Positions 53,576-62,335 of a stretch of DNA of 64,000 nucleotides are shown piece after piece. Positions within the stretch are counted from its first letter, which is position 1. Every line of letters starts with the position of its first letter. This DNA is from Sphaerochaeta globosa str. Buddy (GTDB lineage: Bacteria > Spirochaetota > Spirochaetia > Sphaerochaetales > Sphaerochaetaceae): positions 2,672,458 through 2,736,457 of the forward strand of contig NC_015152.1 in NCBI RefSeq assembly GCF_000190435.1, read 5' to 3'. The notes beneath the pieces are model-generated. The model searched no databases, was not told where the DNA came from, and saw nothing but the letters and a program-made list of their open reading frames with translations. The translations under genes were made by a program, and so were the position numbers.

Positions 53576-54397
53576 ATGAACACCAATACCCATGAACTTG
53601 CAACCAATCCGTTTTCTGCAGTATTACTGCAAATGCAGTACACTCCTCTTTTGAATATCGAGCACTACATAGCTCCTATCCAGGATATGCTCAGAAAACT
53701 GGGCTACCCTCTTTGCCATACGATGAAAGGCGATATCGTCCAGCTAACAACATCGGGTGACTTGGAGAAAAAAGCCATTGAGCAATGGATGCTTGTCTCC
53801 TCAGACTATCAGAAAGCCCTTATCCTTGATGCAGAGAAATGCACATTCCAAGTTTTCGACACTCAAGCAAATTCACTTGATGCAATCGTGCGTGAATTTG
53901 AGTTTCTTGTACACACTCTCGATACAATACTCGACTTTTCCATTATTACCAGGCTCGGACTTCGATGCATTCAGAGCATAGTGGAGTCAACGAATCTTTC
54001 GTGGAAAACTATAGTGCAGAAGGGGTTTTTGGGGAGCAGCCTACCTGTCGATATTCCTTGGACTGGATCAGGGTGGTATAACTTTGCACTACAAAGAACC
54101 ATACAGCTACAAGTATTACAGAATCCCAGCATTTTCCAAGTACGAATACTCCAGAACCCATCGGGGAGGCTTTACCCTGACGATATCCTCCGAGATCCAC
54201 GCGGACTCACAGACTTTGTTACACCGCAAACTCTGGTTACCTGCATTGATTTGGATCACTACGGATCAGTCGAATACATAGATAAGCAAACGCTTTTACT
54301 GAATCAGAAAGAAATTTTCCATGCCTTCTATGCAGTAATCATGAAAGTATTCCTTACTACTATCACGACAAAGGAAGCACACGCACTATGGTCATAA
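53576..54397 (+). CDS. TIGR04255-like protein, first gene of a three-gene cassette
   Basis: 273 residues, soluble, no catalytic motif recognised. The N-terminal NPFSAVLLQMQYTPLLNIEH followed by a segment ending FSIITRLGLRCIQSI and the C-terminal IDLDHYGSVEYIDKQTLLL, with EIFHAFYAVI, follow the general pattern of TIGR04255 family proteins. The function of that family is unknown; members are often found in accessory regions. Its 3' end overlaps the HTH gene by 10 bases. Confidence 0.55.
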   Translation: MNTNTHELATNPFSAVLLQMQYTPLLNIEHYIAPIQDMLRKLGYPLCHTMKGDIVQLTTSGDLEKKAIEQWMLVSSDYQKALILDAEKCTFQVFDTQANSLDAIVREFEFLVHTLDTILDFSIITRLGLRCIQSIVESTNLSWKTIVQKGFLGSSLPVDIPWTGSGWYNFALQRTIQLQVLQNPSIFQVRILQNPSGRLYPDDILRDPRGLTDFVTPQTLVTCIDLDHYGSVEYIDKQTLLLNQKEIFHAFYAVIMKVFLTTITTKEAHALWS

Positions 54398-55062
54398 ACA
54401 TGAACGAAATTCCGGTTTCCCAACCAACCCCTTTGCAGGCATTGCCTTGCTTTGGTCCAGTGCATGCTAGTTTCCTACTTTGGGAACAAAGTCACTACAT
54501 CACAATAGGCAATCCTATGGAGCAGACTCCCTATTCCAATTTTCTACTCCCTGCAACGGCATATCGGTTACGGCCTCTCTATAGCAGAATATTCCCATTG
54601 ATTGCAACGCCCACCCCATCCGAGTTGTACGTACTGGATAGCCAGCAACAATTTCACGCACTACACCAATTCTTTGGATTTAGAAAAACTGAATGGGCGC
54701 AGATATTTAACGTCTCCCGCATAACAATCTATGGGTGGCTGAATAAATCCTTGGTTCCTACCGGTGAACATGCGAGCAAGATGGCTTCCCTGTATTCACT
54801 TATCGCTGCAATACCAGAACGCACCGAACATGACTCGCTCGGGGTGTACACACGAATGCACATCAGTATTCTCAATACATCTCTGTTGCAACTTCTCTGC
54901 AACCGGAGTGAGTTTGAAACCGACCGAACAACCCTCGTGCGAATAATAACTGAAGTACTCGAACGGGCTCGAAACAAAGCAAGTGCGTTGGATAGATTAG
55001 AGAATAAACAACGACCTAGCCGTGAAACCTTTGATTACAATCTTAACCAATTGAATCCATGA
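54388..55062 (+). CDS. HTH DNA-binding protein, second gene of the cassette
   Basis: 224 residues. An XRE-like HTH lies in the middle (FFGFRKTEWAQIFNVSRITI, YGWLNKSLVPTGEHASKMAS; residues about 88-135). The remainder has no recognised motif. It overlaps both neighbours (10 bases before, ATGA 4 bases after), so the three proteins are made together. It may repress the cassette and act as its control subunit. Confidence 0.65.
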   Translation: MVINMNEIPVSQPTPLQALPCFGPVHASFLLWEQSHYITIGNPMEQTPYSNFLLPATAYRLRPLYSRIFPLIATPTPSELYVLDSQQQFHALHQFFGFRKTEWAQIFNVSRITIYGWLNKSLVPTGEHASKMASLYSLIAAIPERTEHDSLGVYTRMHISILNTSLLQLLCNRSEFETDRTTLVRIITEVLERARNKASALDRLENKQRPSRETFDYNLNQLNP

Positions 55063-55877
55063 TTGAATCTATCACCGAGGGAATTGTTCTGAGAAATGCC
55101 ATCCAAAACAATGGATGGGAACAAGGGCTGATTCTCTTTGGAGAGAATAAGGATACCATCCTTTCCCATGCAACAGAACAGTTTACTTGGGCAAAGTCAT
55201 CTGATGCGCTTCTTCTTTTCAGCCAAGATTGTGATATCTTGCATCCATCACTAGATTATGAGCCTTTTGCAGAGTTCTTCTGTATCAGGACTATCGACTT
55301 TCTGGATTGTTCAATCGCCTATGGGAAAAACCCACGACGACTTCATCTATGTTGCGATTCATCCTGATTTTTTGAAGTAATCATAAGTCATCACATTCGC
55401 ATCCACAGAGAGTTTCTTGCAGACATATCGTGCACACAACCAAGGATTGTTCTTGCAGAGAAGTCACACACGATTCTGCTTTCCTGGATGTCAAAACGAT
55501 ACAGCAGGCCAGCTTTTCCTGACAGATTCAACGATTATATTGCAAAGATCAAGCATATCGATACGAAACTGAAAACTCTGAATGCACGGTATCCATTTCT
55601 CAAACGGATCTTCTTCCTCGTTGAACCGGACAGGGAGGTTGCGCCCGACCAACAATATAAACTCGCAATCCAAGTACTGCTCGATGGGCGTGCACCTATG
55701 AGCAATACGAATCTAAAATGCCAGATTGAATCTGAAATATGTAAGGTTTTTTCCAATGCCAACATCTTCATCAAGGATGTCTCTTGTGTGTACGAGGATG
55801 AAATGACATTGTATGAGCTAAACTTCTACAAAGTATGGGATAAGGACTATATTACCAATAGATATGGATTTGACTAA
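55059..55877 (+). pseudogene. 'QDCD' protein, third gene of the cassette, interrupted by a single in-frame TGA
   Basis: One reading frame of 273 codons with a single stop (TGA, 55365-55367, codon 103). The part before it holds LLLFSQDCDIL, EPFAEFFCIR and KNPRRLHL; the part after it holds LLSWMSKRYSRPAFPDRFND and ends YELNFYKVWDKDY. These blocks recur together in one family of uncharacterised proteins as I remember it, so the two halves belong to one protein. The stop is therefore probably a nonsense mutation; ATG 55488 could restart the C-terminal half. No hairpin suited to selenocysteine insertion follows the TGA. It converges on the serine hydrolase gene, overlapping by 4 bases. Confidence 0.6.
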
Positions 55878-56935
55878 CTGGCAATACTACGTAAAAGCTG
55901 CATTACCACCTCGATGCGAATATGATTGATTGACTGCACAACCGGTGCATGCAAGCGGTTGGTGAGTATCGTGATGACCAAATCACGCTGAGGATGTATG
56001 TACAGGTAGGTTCCAGTGAACCCTGTATGACCAAAGCCCCCGTTTGGATACAGCTCACCATATTGAATGCCGAATCCGCGCCCACCACCCCAATCATGCA
56101 AGGTTCGGGTGAGCACATCAGGCGAAAGGAAGGTTCCCCTCTTGGAATCGAATGCTCTTCCCACGGCCAGCACATCGGTAGCGTCTGCAAAAATACCCGC
56201 ATGCCCTGCTACTCCCCCGAAATAATAAAATCCGTTGCCGTCATTACACTGCCCGCAGAGGGGAACCTGTTCACTGCGCCAACCATCAAAGTGCAGTCCA
56301 CGTTCCGATACCATGCGTTTTTCTATTTGATTCCCAAACTCCGTGGCAACACAGCGTGACCGCTTAGGATGATAGGTGGCACTCTTCAGGTTTAGGGGTT
56401 CAAACACCAAACTACGCATTGCCTGTTCCAAAGAGAGCTTTGTCACGCTGCTTACCACCATACCCAGCAGCATGAAGTTGAGATCGGAGTACACCACTCC
56501 TGTTTGGAGTGGGGTGGAATGAAGAATATCGTGAAGAATTCCCTCAAAGGATTCCCCTTGTCTTGTATAGAATGGATACCAGGCTGGCAGCCCAGAAGTG
56601 TGGGTCAATAGGGACGAAACCGTTACCTTACCCAAATAGGTTGCAAGTACCGGGTCGGGAAAATGCAGGATATCGAGCAATCGTGTCTGATCGGAAACCA
56701 TAGCGGTATCAATCAGGCGCAATACCGCTAGAGTAGTAAAAAGCTTGGTTAGGGAAGCAAGGTCGAAGAGATGGGAACCATCCAATGGACCACCTTGCAT
56801 GGCAGTAGTGCCCCAAGCTTTTGAGCAGGTGCTTTGTGCATGAGAGAGAGCAATCACCGCCCCGCTGAAGTACTGCTCGCCTATATACTGCTGTACCAAG
56901 GGAGACAAGCTTTCGAGCCTTTCTTGCTCGTTCAT
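55874..56935 (-). CDS. Serine hydrolase of the class C beta-lactamase fold
   Basis: 353 residues. The nucleophile motif SxxK is SLTK (in FDLASLTKLFTTLAV), the Tyr motif is YSDLN, and the third motif is GHTGFTG. There is no signal peptide, so a cytoplasmic esterase or peptidase role is likely rather than antibiotic resistance. It is last in an operon with a peptide importer and a dipeptide epimerase, suggesting hydrolysis of a peptide or amide from cell-wall turnover. It overlaps the GNAT gene by 4 bases. Confidence 0.83.
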   Translation of the reverse strand: MNEQERLESLSPLVQQYIGEQYFSGAVIALSHAQSTCSKAWGTTAMQGGPLDGSHLFDLASLTKLFTTLAVLRLIDTAMVSDQTRLLDILHFPDPVLATYLGKVTVSSLLTHTSGLPAWYPFYTRQGESFEGILHDILHSTPLQTGVVYSDLNFMLLGMVVSSVTKLSLEQAMRSLVFEPLNLKSATYHPKRSRCVATEFGNQIEKRMVSERGLHFDGWRSEQVPLCGQCNDGNGFYYFGGVAGHAGIFADATDVLAVGRAFDSKRGTFLSPDVLTRTLHDWGGGRGFGIQYGELYPNGGFGHTGFTGTYLYIHPQRDLVITILTNRLHAPVVQSINHIRIEVVMQLLRSIAS

Positions 56936-57411
56936 TCACACTCCACCTTGTTCTGTTTGCACATAAGGACTTCAGCTACACCAGCAACTGCAAAATCGGG
57001 AAGCTCCCCTACTTTACAATACCCATGTTTCTCATAGAAAAGCTGCGCTGTTTGGTTGAAATCGGAAACCAACAGGAAAAAACTCTTTCCCAGATGTTTG
57101 GTTGTTTCCTCAAACTCATGAAGTAAAAGATTGCCCACTCCCATACCTTGAAACTGGGGGTCCACTGCAATGAATCGAAGGTAGGGAGCTACCAGAAATG
57201 CACCCTTGAGATGCACCCAGGCAAACCCGGCAACCTCATTTCCCACCCAGGCAACAAACACAGTATTCAAAGGGTCCTTACCTGCATTACGCAGTTTTTC
57301 AAACCAGCTGTCCTCGGTAAACCCGTATACATCCTTCAATGCAGAAGAAGCTGCAAGGCGTGCGCAAGGCTGTAAAGCATCCTCGGTGAAAGGCCGAATC
57401 TCGACTTTCAT
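56932..57411 (-). CDS. GNAT-family N-acetyltransferase
   Basis: 159 residues from ATG 57411 (MKVEIRPFTED), with gaggag upstream. The frame open to 57504 overlaps the epimerase and is not used. The acetyl-CoA motif is FIAVDPQFQGMGVGNLL, followed by FYEKHGY. The substrate is unknown; its place between the epimerase and the hydrolase suggests an amino acid or peptide amine. Confidence 0.85.
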   Translation of the reverse strand: MKVEIRPFTEDALQPCARLAASSALKDVYGFTEDSWFEKLRNAGKDPLNTVFVAWVGNEVAGFAWVHLKGAFLVAPYLRFIAVDPQFQGMGVGNLLLHEFEETTKHLGKSFFLLVSDFNQTAQLFYEKHGYCKVGELPDFAVAGVAEVLMCKQNKVECE

Positions 57412-57412
57412 A

Positions 57413-58444
57413 CTACTCCTCAATAAAGGGCTTCGCCATAGCGAAGGCTTGCAGCAATCCATCGGAAGGAACCAAGGATGAGATTGAGCAACGAGGCAAC
57501 TCATCCTGATAGGTCAAACCGGAAAATACATCCTCTGCCAACAAGGTAGGAGCATCCAGATCAATCCATTTGCACAGGGGTTCCAGCGTCAAGGCATGGG
57601 CAATACCCAAGGACGACTCAATCATGCAACTCAGCATAACCTCAAGGCCGAGCTGTTTTGCCTCTGCAATCAGAACACGAGCCGCCTGGGGCCCTCCGCT
57701 CTTGGCAAGCTTCACCACAATACCGGAGACACTTGGGGCGTACCTTCTCAAATCCTCTGCATTTTGCACCGTTTCGTCCAGTAGGATGGGAATCTCACTC
57801 AGTTCTGAAAGCATCCGAATTTCATCTACCGTTCCCTTGATAGGCTCCTCGATCAATTCAATGTTCAAGGTGTTAAGTTCTGAGATGATGTTGCAAGCCT
57901 GCTCGAAATTCCATCCTTGGTTTGCATCCAGACGGATGACCAAGTCGGGAAAATGCTGTCGGATCAGACGAATTCTCTGGACATCGTCAGGGAAACCCGC
58001 CTTCAGCTTGATGGTTGAAAAACCACAGGTTCGGATGGAATCCAACATCTTCTGCACATCAGCTCGGTAGGAAATGGTGAATGAAGATCCTCTTTGGTAC
58101 TGCTTTTCCAGGGAACCGGCCAAAGCTGGTCCGCTCTGTTGCATCACAAGAGCCTGTATAGCACTGGTATATGCACAGGCACTCATGCTGTGCGAGAACC
58201 GCTTTACTGCTGTCAGAGCCTCGCGTTTAAGAATCATCTCAGCTGTGATAGTCTGCTTGAGATCCTGGAGAATCTGCTCCTTGGTAATACCATAGTAAGG
58301 AACGACAGCCGCCTCTCCATAGGCGACATTCGAATCGTGAATGATCTGAAGAAAGACATTCTCCCGGTAATCGGAACTGCCATGGGCAATATGAAACGGA
58401 TTTTGCAACAGCAATTTCCTAGGAATCGCAGTAACTCTAAGCAT
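57413..58444 (-). CDS. Dipeptide epimerase (enolase superfamily, L-Ala-D/L-Glu epimerase-like)
   Basis: 343 residues from ATG 58444 (MLRVTAIPRKLLL), with gaagg 8 bases upstream. Active-site pattern of the muconate-lactonizing/dipeptide-epimerase group: STIKLKAG (KxK), LDANQGW, LIEEP, LLDETV and VVKLAKSGG (second Lys). It interconverts L-Ala-D-Glu and L-Ala-L-Glu in murein peptide breakdown, the role of B. subtilis YkfB. Placement after an oligopeptide importer supports this. It overlaps the oppF-type gene by 8 bases. Confidence 0.85.
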   Translation of the reverse strand: MLRVTAIPRKLLLQNPFHIAHGSSDYRENVFLQIIHDSNVAYGEAAVVPYYGITKEQILQDLKQTITAEMILKREALTAVKRFSHSMSACAYTSAIQALVMQQSGPALAGSLEKQYQRGSSFTISYRADVQKMLDSIRTCGFSTIKLKAGFPDDVQRIRLIRQHFPDLVIRLDANQGWNFEQACNIISELNTLNIELIEEPIKGTVDEIRMLSELSEIPILLDETVQNAEDLRRYAPSVSGIVVKLAKSGGPQAARVLIAEAKQLGLEVMLSCMIESSLGIAHALTLEPLCKWIDLDAPTLLAEDVFSGLTYQDELPRCSISSLVPSDGLLQAFAMAKPFIEE

Positions 58445-59459
58445 GCACATCACCTTCAACTTTCTCATAGAGGAAACAGGCCACCTGATGGTCTTCACCA
58501 ACTTCCAGCAGCCTTGGTTTTCGCTCTTTGCACATCGGCATTGCCATATGGCAACGTTCAAAGAACGGGCAACCGGGACGAACTACACTCGGGGAAGGGA
58601 CATCACCTTTAAGAATCAAACGCTTTCGCGTTGTAGCGGCAACGGGGTCAGGAATAGGGACTGCGGAAAGCAACGCCTTCGTATAGGGATGCATCGGATC
58701 CTTATACAGGGCATTGGAGGAGGCCATCTCCACAATATTGCCCAGGTACATAACAGCCACCCTATTACAGAAATATTCGACGACCGACAGGTCATGGGCG
58801 ATGAACAGGAAGGTGAGGTCGAATTCCTTCTGCAGGTCTTTCAATAAATTCAGGATCTGGCTCTGGATGGAAACATCCAAAGCACTTACCGGTTCATCAG
58901 CGAGAATGAGCTTCGGTCCAAGCGACAAGGCCCGCGCTATGCCGATGCGCTGTCTCTGTCCCCCGGAAAATTCATGAGGATAGCGCTTGGCATACGACGC
59001 AGACAGCCCGCACTTATCCATCAAACTGAGTGCTTTCTCTTCAATCTCTTTCTCTGACAGCGATAGAATTCCCTTTTTGGTAAAAATCCTCATGGGCTCT
59101 GCGACAATATCGAGGACCCTCATACGGGGATCGAGGGATGAATACGGATCCTGGAAAATAATCTGGAAATCCTTGCGGGCGCGAGTGAGCTCTTCCGCTT
59201 TCAGGGTAGCCAGATCTTTTCCTTCAAAGAGAACCTGCCCTTCAGTGATGCGTTCGAGCCTTGCAAGAGCCATGATGGTTGTAGACTTGCCACAACCCGA
59301 CTCCCCAACCAAACCCAAGGACTCGCCTTTGTATACGGAAAAGGAGACACCATCGACGGCTCGAACAGAGCCTACATTCTTTTTGAATAAAATGCCTTTC
59401 TCCAGGGGGAAATGGACCTTGAGGTCCCTGATTTCCAGTAGGACATCACGCTTTTGCAT
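58437..59459 (-). CDS. oppF: Oligopeptide ABC transporter ATPase (OppF/DppF type)
   Basis: 340 residues from ATG 59459 ([13 protein letters not shown]), preceded by ggaggaagccc. Walker A GESGCGKSTTIMAL, signature FSGGQRQRIGIARAL, Walker B LILADEPVSALDVS. The C-terminal Opp-type extension has cysteines near RPGCPFFERCH, as in Fe-S-bearing Dpp/Opp ATPases. It overlaps oppD by 14 bases. Confidence 0.93.
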   Translation of the reverse strand: MQKRDVLLEIRDLKVHFPLEKGILFKKNVGSVRAVDGVSFSVYKGESLGLVGESGCGKSTTIMALARLERITEGQVLFEGKDLATLKAEELTRARKDFQIIFQDPYSSLDPRMRVLDIVAEPMRIFTKKGILSLSEKEIEEKALSLMDKCGLSASYAKRYPHEFSGGQRQRIGIARALSLGPKLILADEPVSALDVSIQSQILNLLKDLQKEFDLTFLFIAHDLSVVEYFCNRVAVMYLGNIVEMASSNALYKDPMHPYTKALLSAVPIPDPVAATTRKRLILKGDVPSPSVVRPGCPFFERCHMAMPMCKERKPRLLEVGEDHQVACFLYEKVEGDVHA

Positions 59460-60456
59460 GGGCTTCCTCCTTATCTGCGTACAGCCAGCAAGCAACTTTT
59501 CTTGGACTGGAGGACCCGTCAAGAACCAGCTCGGGAGGAAGTTCGCTAACACAACGATTCATCGCCTTGTCACAGCGTTCCCTGAAAGGACAGCCCTCTG
59601 GAAGATGCAGCAAATCGGGGGGAGAGCCCTTGATGGAGTGCAGCCGTTCAACACCTGTGCGGTCAAGACGGGGAATGGAATCAAGCAAGCCTTGCGTATA
59701 AGGATGCTTGGGCGATTGGAACAAATCCAAAACATCGGCTTTTTCCACAATTCGGCCCGCGTACATCACACAGACCTGGTCACACATTTCGGCTATGACA
59801 CCCAAATCATGGGTGATCATAATCACTGATGTCTGCTGTTGGTCCCTCCGAGCTCGTATGAGTTCAAGAATCTGCGCCTGGATTGTAACGTCCAGGGCTG
59901 TGGTAGGTTCATCGGCAATGAGGATATCGGGGTTGCAGGAAAGAGCCATGGCAATCATGACACGCTGGCGCATCCCCCCGGAAAATTGATGGGGATAGCA
60001 CTCCGCCCGTGTTTGGGGATCAGGGATGCCTATGATCCGCAATAACTCAATTGCCTGCATCTTTGCTTCCTTTTTCTTCATCCCTTGGTGAAGGATCAAA
60101 GCCTCGGCGATCTGCTTCCAAATCTTTATAACCGGGTTCAGGGAAGTCAGAGGGTCCTGGAAAATCATGGAGATATGTTTGCCGCGGATGCCCAGTATCT
60201 CGTGTTCCGTTGCTGTCAACAGGTCCTTGTCATGAAACAAGACCTTACCCCCGGTAATCCGGCCGGGTGGGAACTCGATCAAACGCAGGATGGAGAGGTT
60301 GGTAACCGACTTGCCCGACCCGGACTCCCCCACGATACCCAACGTTTGACCCCGTTCAACATCAAAGGAGACCTTGTTTACTGCATTGACGATACCTCGT
60401 TCGGTCTTGAACTCCGTCATCAAGGCTTCCACCTGCAAAATGGGTGATTCTTTCAT
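59446..60456 (-). CDS. oppD: Oligopeptide ABC transporter ATPase (OppD/DppD type)
   Basis: 336 residues from ATG 60456 ([12 protein letters not shown]), preceded by gaggaaagtgag. Walker [15 protein letters not shown], signature [15 protein letters not shown], Walker [15 protein letters not shown], and a C-terminal cysteine-containing motif ([13 protein letters not shown]). Forms the ATPase heterodimer with oppF. Confidence 0.93.
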   Translation of the reverse strand: MKESPILQVEALMTEFKTERGIVNAVNKVSFDVERGQTLGIVGESGSGKSVTNLSILRLIEFPPGRITGGKVLFHDKDLLTATEHEILGIRGKHISMIFQDPLTSLNPVIKIWKQIAEALILHQGMKKKEAKMQAIELLRIIGIPDPQTRAECYPHQFSGGMRQRVMIAMALSCNPDILIADEPTTALDVTIQAQILELIRARRDQQQTSVIMITHDLGVIAEMCDQVCVMYAGRIVEKADVLDLFQSPKHPYTQGLLDSIPRLDRTGVERLHSIKGSPPDLLHLPEGCPFRERCDKAMNRCVSELPPELVLDGSSSPRKVACWLYADKEEAHAKA

Positions 60457-60467
60457 ACTCACTTTCC

Positions 60468-61304
60468 TCATCGGACGTTGCGCAGCCGCGGATCCAGGAT
60501 ATCCCTCAATCCATCGCCTAACAGGTTGAAACCAAGCACCAACAACACGATGGCGAGACCTGGATACACTGCCGTCCAAGGTGCAAACATCATTACCTTG
60601 CGGGCACTGCTGAGCATATTCCCCCAAGAGGGATTTGGAGGCTGCACTCCCAAACCAAGAAAGCTCAACGCCGATTCGAGCAAAATGGCAGTGGAGAGAG
60701 ACAGCGATATTTGAACAATAAGCGGAGCGGTAATATTGGGTAGCAGATGATGGGCCAGAATGTAGTTCCTTCCTGCACCGTTTGATTTTGCCGCCCTGAT
60801 GAACTCATTCCCTTTCAGGGCGATGATTGCACCCCGGCTGATTCTTGCGAACTGCGGAATGTACACAATACCGATTGCGAGCACCACGTTATAGGTGTGC
60901 TCCCCCAACACTGCCATGATGAAAATGGCAAGAAGCAGGGAGGGAAAGGAAAACAGGATATCGGCGATTCTCATTATGACATTATCCGCTTTTCCACCCA
61001 AATAACCTGCCCACACTCCCATGAAAATGCCAATCACAGCTCCTAAAGCTGTAGCACTCACGCTGATGATGAAGGAGACGGAGGTTCCCTTCATAATGCG
61101 TGAAAGAATATCCCGACCGAATTCATCCGTTCCGAAGAGATGGCCGGTGGCAAACGATGGTTGTTGTAGAATCTGTTCAGCATGCATGGCCAAAGGATCG
61201 AAAGGCAACCAGAACAGGGAGACTACACTCATAAGCACATACAGGAGTATCAGGACAAGGCCGGCCATGGCAATTTTGTTTCGCAGCAATCGTGGAGTTT
61301 TCAT
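60468..61304 (-). CDS. oppC: Oligopeptide ABC transporter permease (OppC/DppC type)
   Basis: 278 residues from ATG 61304 (MKTPRLLRNKIAMAG), preceded by aagaggtga. Six transmembrane helices with an N-terminal extension containing HLFGTDEFGRDILSR, and the EAA loop RAAKSNGAGRNYILAHHLLP. It lies 4 bases after oppB. Confidence 0.92.
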   Translation of the reverse strand: MKTPRLLRNKIAMAGLVLILLYVLMSVVSLFWLPFDPLAMHAEQILQQPSFATGHLFGTDEFGRDILSRIMKGTSVSFIISVSATALGAVIGIFMGVWAGYLGGKADNVIMRIADILFSFPSLLLAIFIMAVLGEHTYNVVLAIGIVYIPQFARISRGAIIALKGNEFIRAAKSNGAGRNYILAHHLLPNITAPLIVQISLSLSTAILLESALSFLGLGVQPPNPSWGNMLSSARKVMMFAPWTAVYPGLAIVLLVLGFNLLGDGLRDILDPRLRNVR

Positions 61305-61308
61305 ACCG

Positions 61309-62271
61309 TCACCTCTTCTCATCGACCAAACGGATTCTTGGGTCTGCCAAGGCATACACCAAGTCGGTAACCAAATTGACCAACACAAAGAGGGTCGCTA
61401 TTACCAAAACAATCGCTTGGATGACCGGGTAGTCGCGTTGATTGATCGCATAGAGGGCAAGCCTGCCCATTCCGGGAAGGGCGAACACTTCCTCGATCAC
61501 AATCGAGCCGCCAAGCAGGTATCCGGCATTAAACCCGGTAACGGTAATGACCGGGAGAATGGCATTCTTAAGGGCGTGGATCAGTATTACCTTGCGATGC
61601 GGAAGGCCCTTGGCTTTTGCAGTTCGAACATAATCCATCTGCAGTACTTCCAGCATGCTGTTTCTCGTATAACGCATAACCACTGCGGCAAAACCGAAGC
61701 CGATGGCAAGCGAAGGAAGAAAGAACATTTTCAGGTTCTTCAACGGGTCTTGGAGCAAACTGATATAGTTGCCCATGGGAATCCAGCCTTGGGAATTGGA
61801 AAACGCAATCACCATGAGGGCTGCAAGCCAAAATTGCGGCAACGAGAGCCCGATAAGGCCGAAAACCCGATTCAAAAAATCACCAAAGGTGTTTTGGCGC
61901 AAGGAAGAAAGCACTCCCAAAGGGATGCCGATCAATAGCGCCAGAATGAGAGAATAGAGCGTCAGCTCCAGGCTGATGGGAAGCCTGTTGAGGATATCGG
62001 GCAGCACGGGTCGACCGGTTCTCAGGGAGTACCCGAAATCGCCTTTGAGCAAATCACCCACCCATTCGATATACAGCACGGGAATGGGCTTATCCTCGCC
62101 AAAGAGCCGTTTGAGTTCTTCCATTTGCTCGGGTGTCGCTTCAACTTGGGTACCCATATACATTTGCAGGGCAGAACCCGGGATCATGCGCACTAAAAAG
62201 AACACAATCAAGGAAACCCCGATAAGGACAGGCACGAGAGAGAGCAGTCGTTTGATTATATATTTTCCCAC
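61309..62271 (-). CDS. oppB: Oligopeptide ABC transporter permease (OppB/DppB type)
   Basis: 320 residues, six transmembrane helices. It starts MGKYIIKRLLSLVPVLIGVS as is usual for OppB; GDFGYSLRTGRPV and the EAA loop DYVRTAKAKGLPHRKVILIH are visible. It is separated from the binding-protein gene by a 64-base gap holding a stable hairpin. Confidence 0.93.
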   Translation of the reverse strand: MGKYIIKRLLSLVPVLIGVSLIVFFLVRMIPGSALQMYMGTQVEATPEQMEELKRLFGEDKPIPVLYIEWVGDLLKGDFGYSLRTGRPVLPDILNRLPISLELTLYSLILALLIGIPLGVLSSLRQNTFGDFLNRVFGLIGLSLPQFWLAALMVIAFSNSQGWIPMGNYISLLQDPLKNLKMFFLPSLAIGFGFAAVVMRYTRNSMLEVLQMDYVRTAKAKGLPHRKVILIHALKNAILPVITVTGFNAGYLLGGSIVIEEVFALPGMGRLALYAINQRDYPVIQAIVLVIATLFVLVNLVTDLVYALADPRIRLVDEKR

Positions 62272-62300
62272 GAAACACCTCAGTACAGCAAAGAAGAGAG

Positions 62301-62322
62301 ACTCCTCCCCGAAGGGAGGAGT
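62301..62322 (-). terminator. Tetraloop hairpin after the peptide-binding protein gene
   Basis: Perfect 9-bp GC-rich stem (ACTCCTCCC/GGGAGGAGT) closed, on the transcribed strand, by a C(UUCG)G tetraloop. No strong T-run. It sits between the binding-protein and permease genes, where it would protect the upstream message and reduce permease expression. Confidence 0.72.
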
Positions 62323-62335
62323 GCATCCACAGTTG

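Noticed and set aside
55365-55367. TGA in the QDCD gene as a selenocysteine codon
   Set aside because: No hairpin of the bacterial insertion type follows the TGA, and no selenocysteine genes are seen here. A nonsense mutation is simpler.
58987-59829. Long plus-strand open frame across the oppF/oppD junction
   Set aside because: A shadow of two well-supported ATPases on the minus strand; Ser/Arg-rich translation without motifs.
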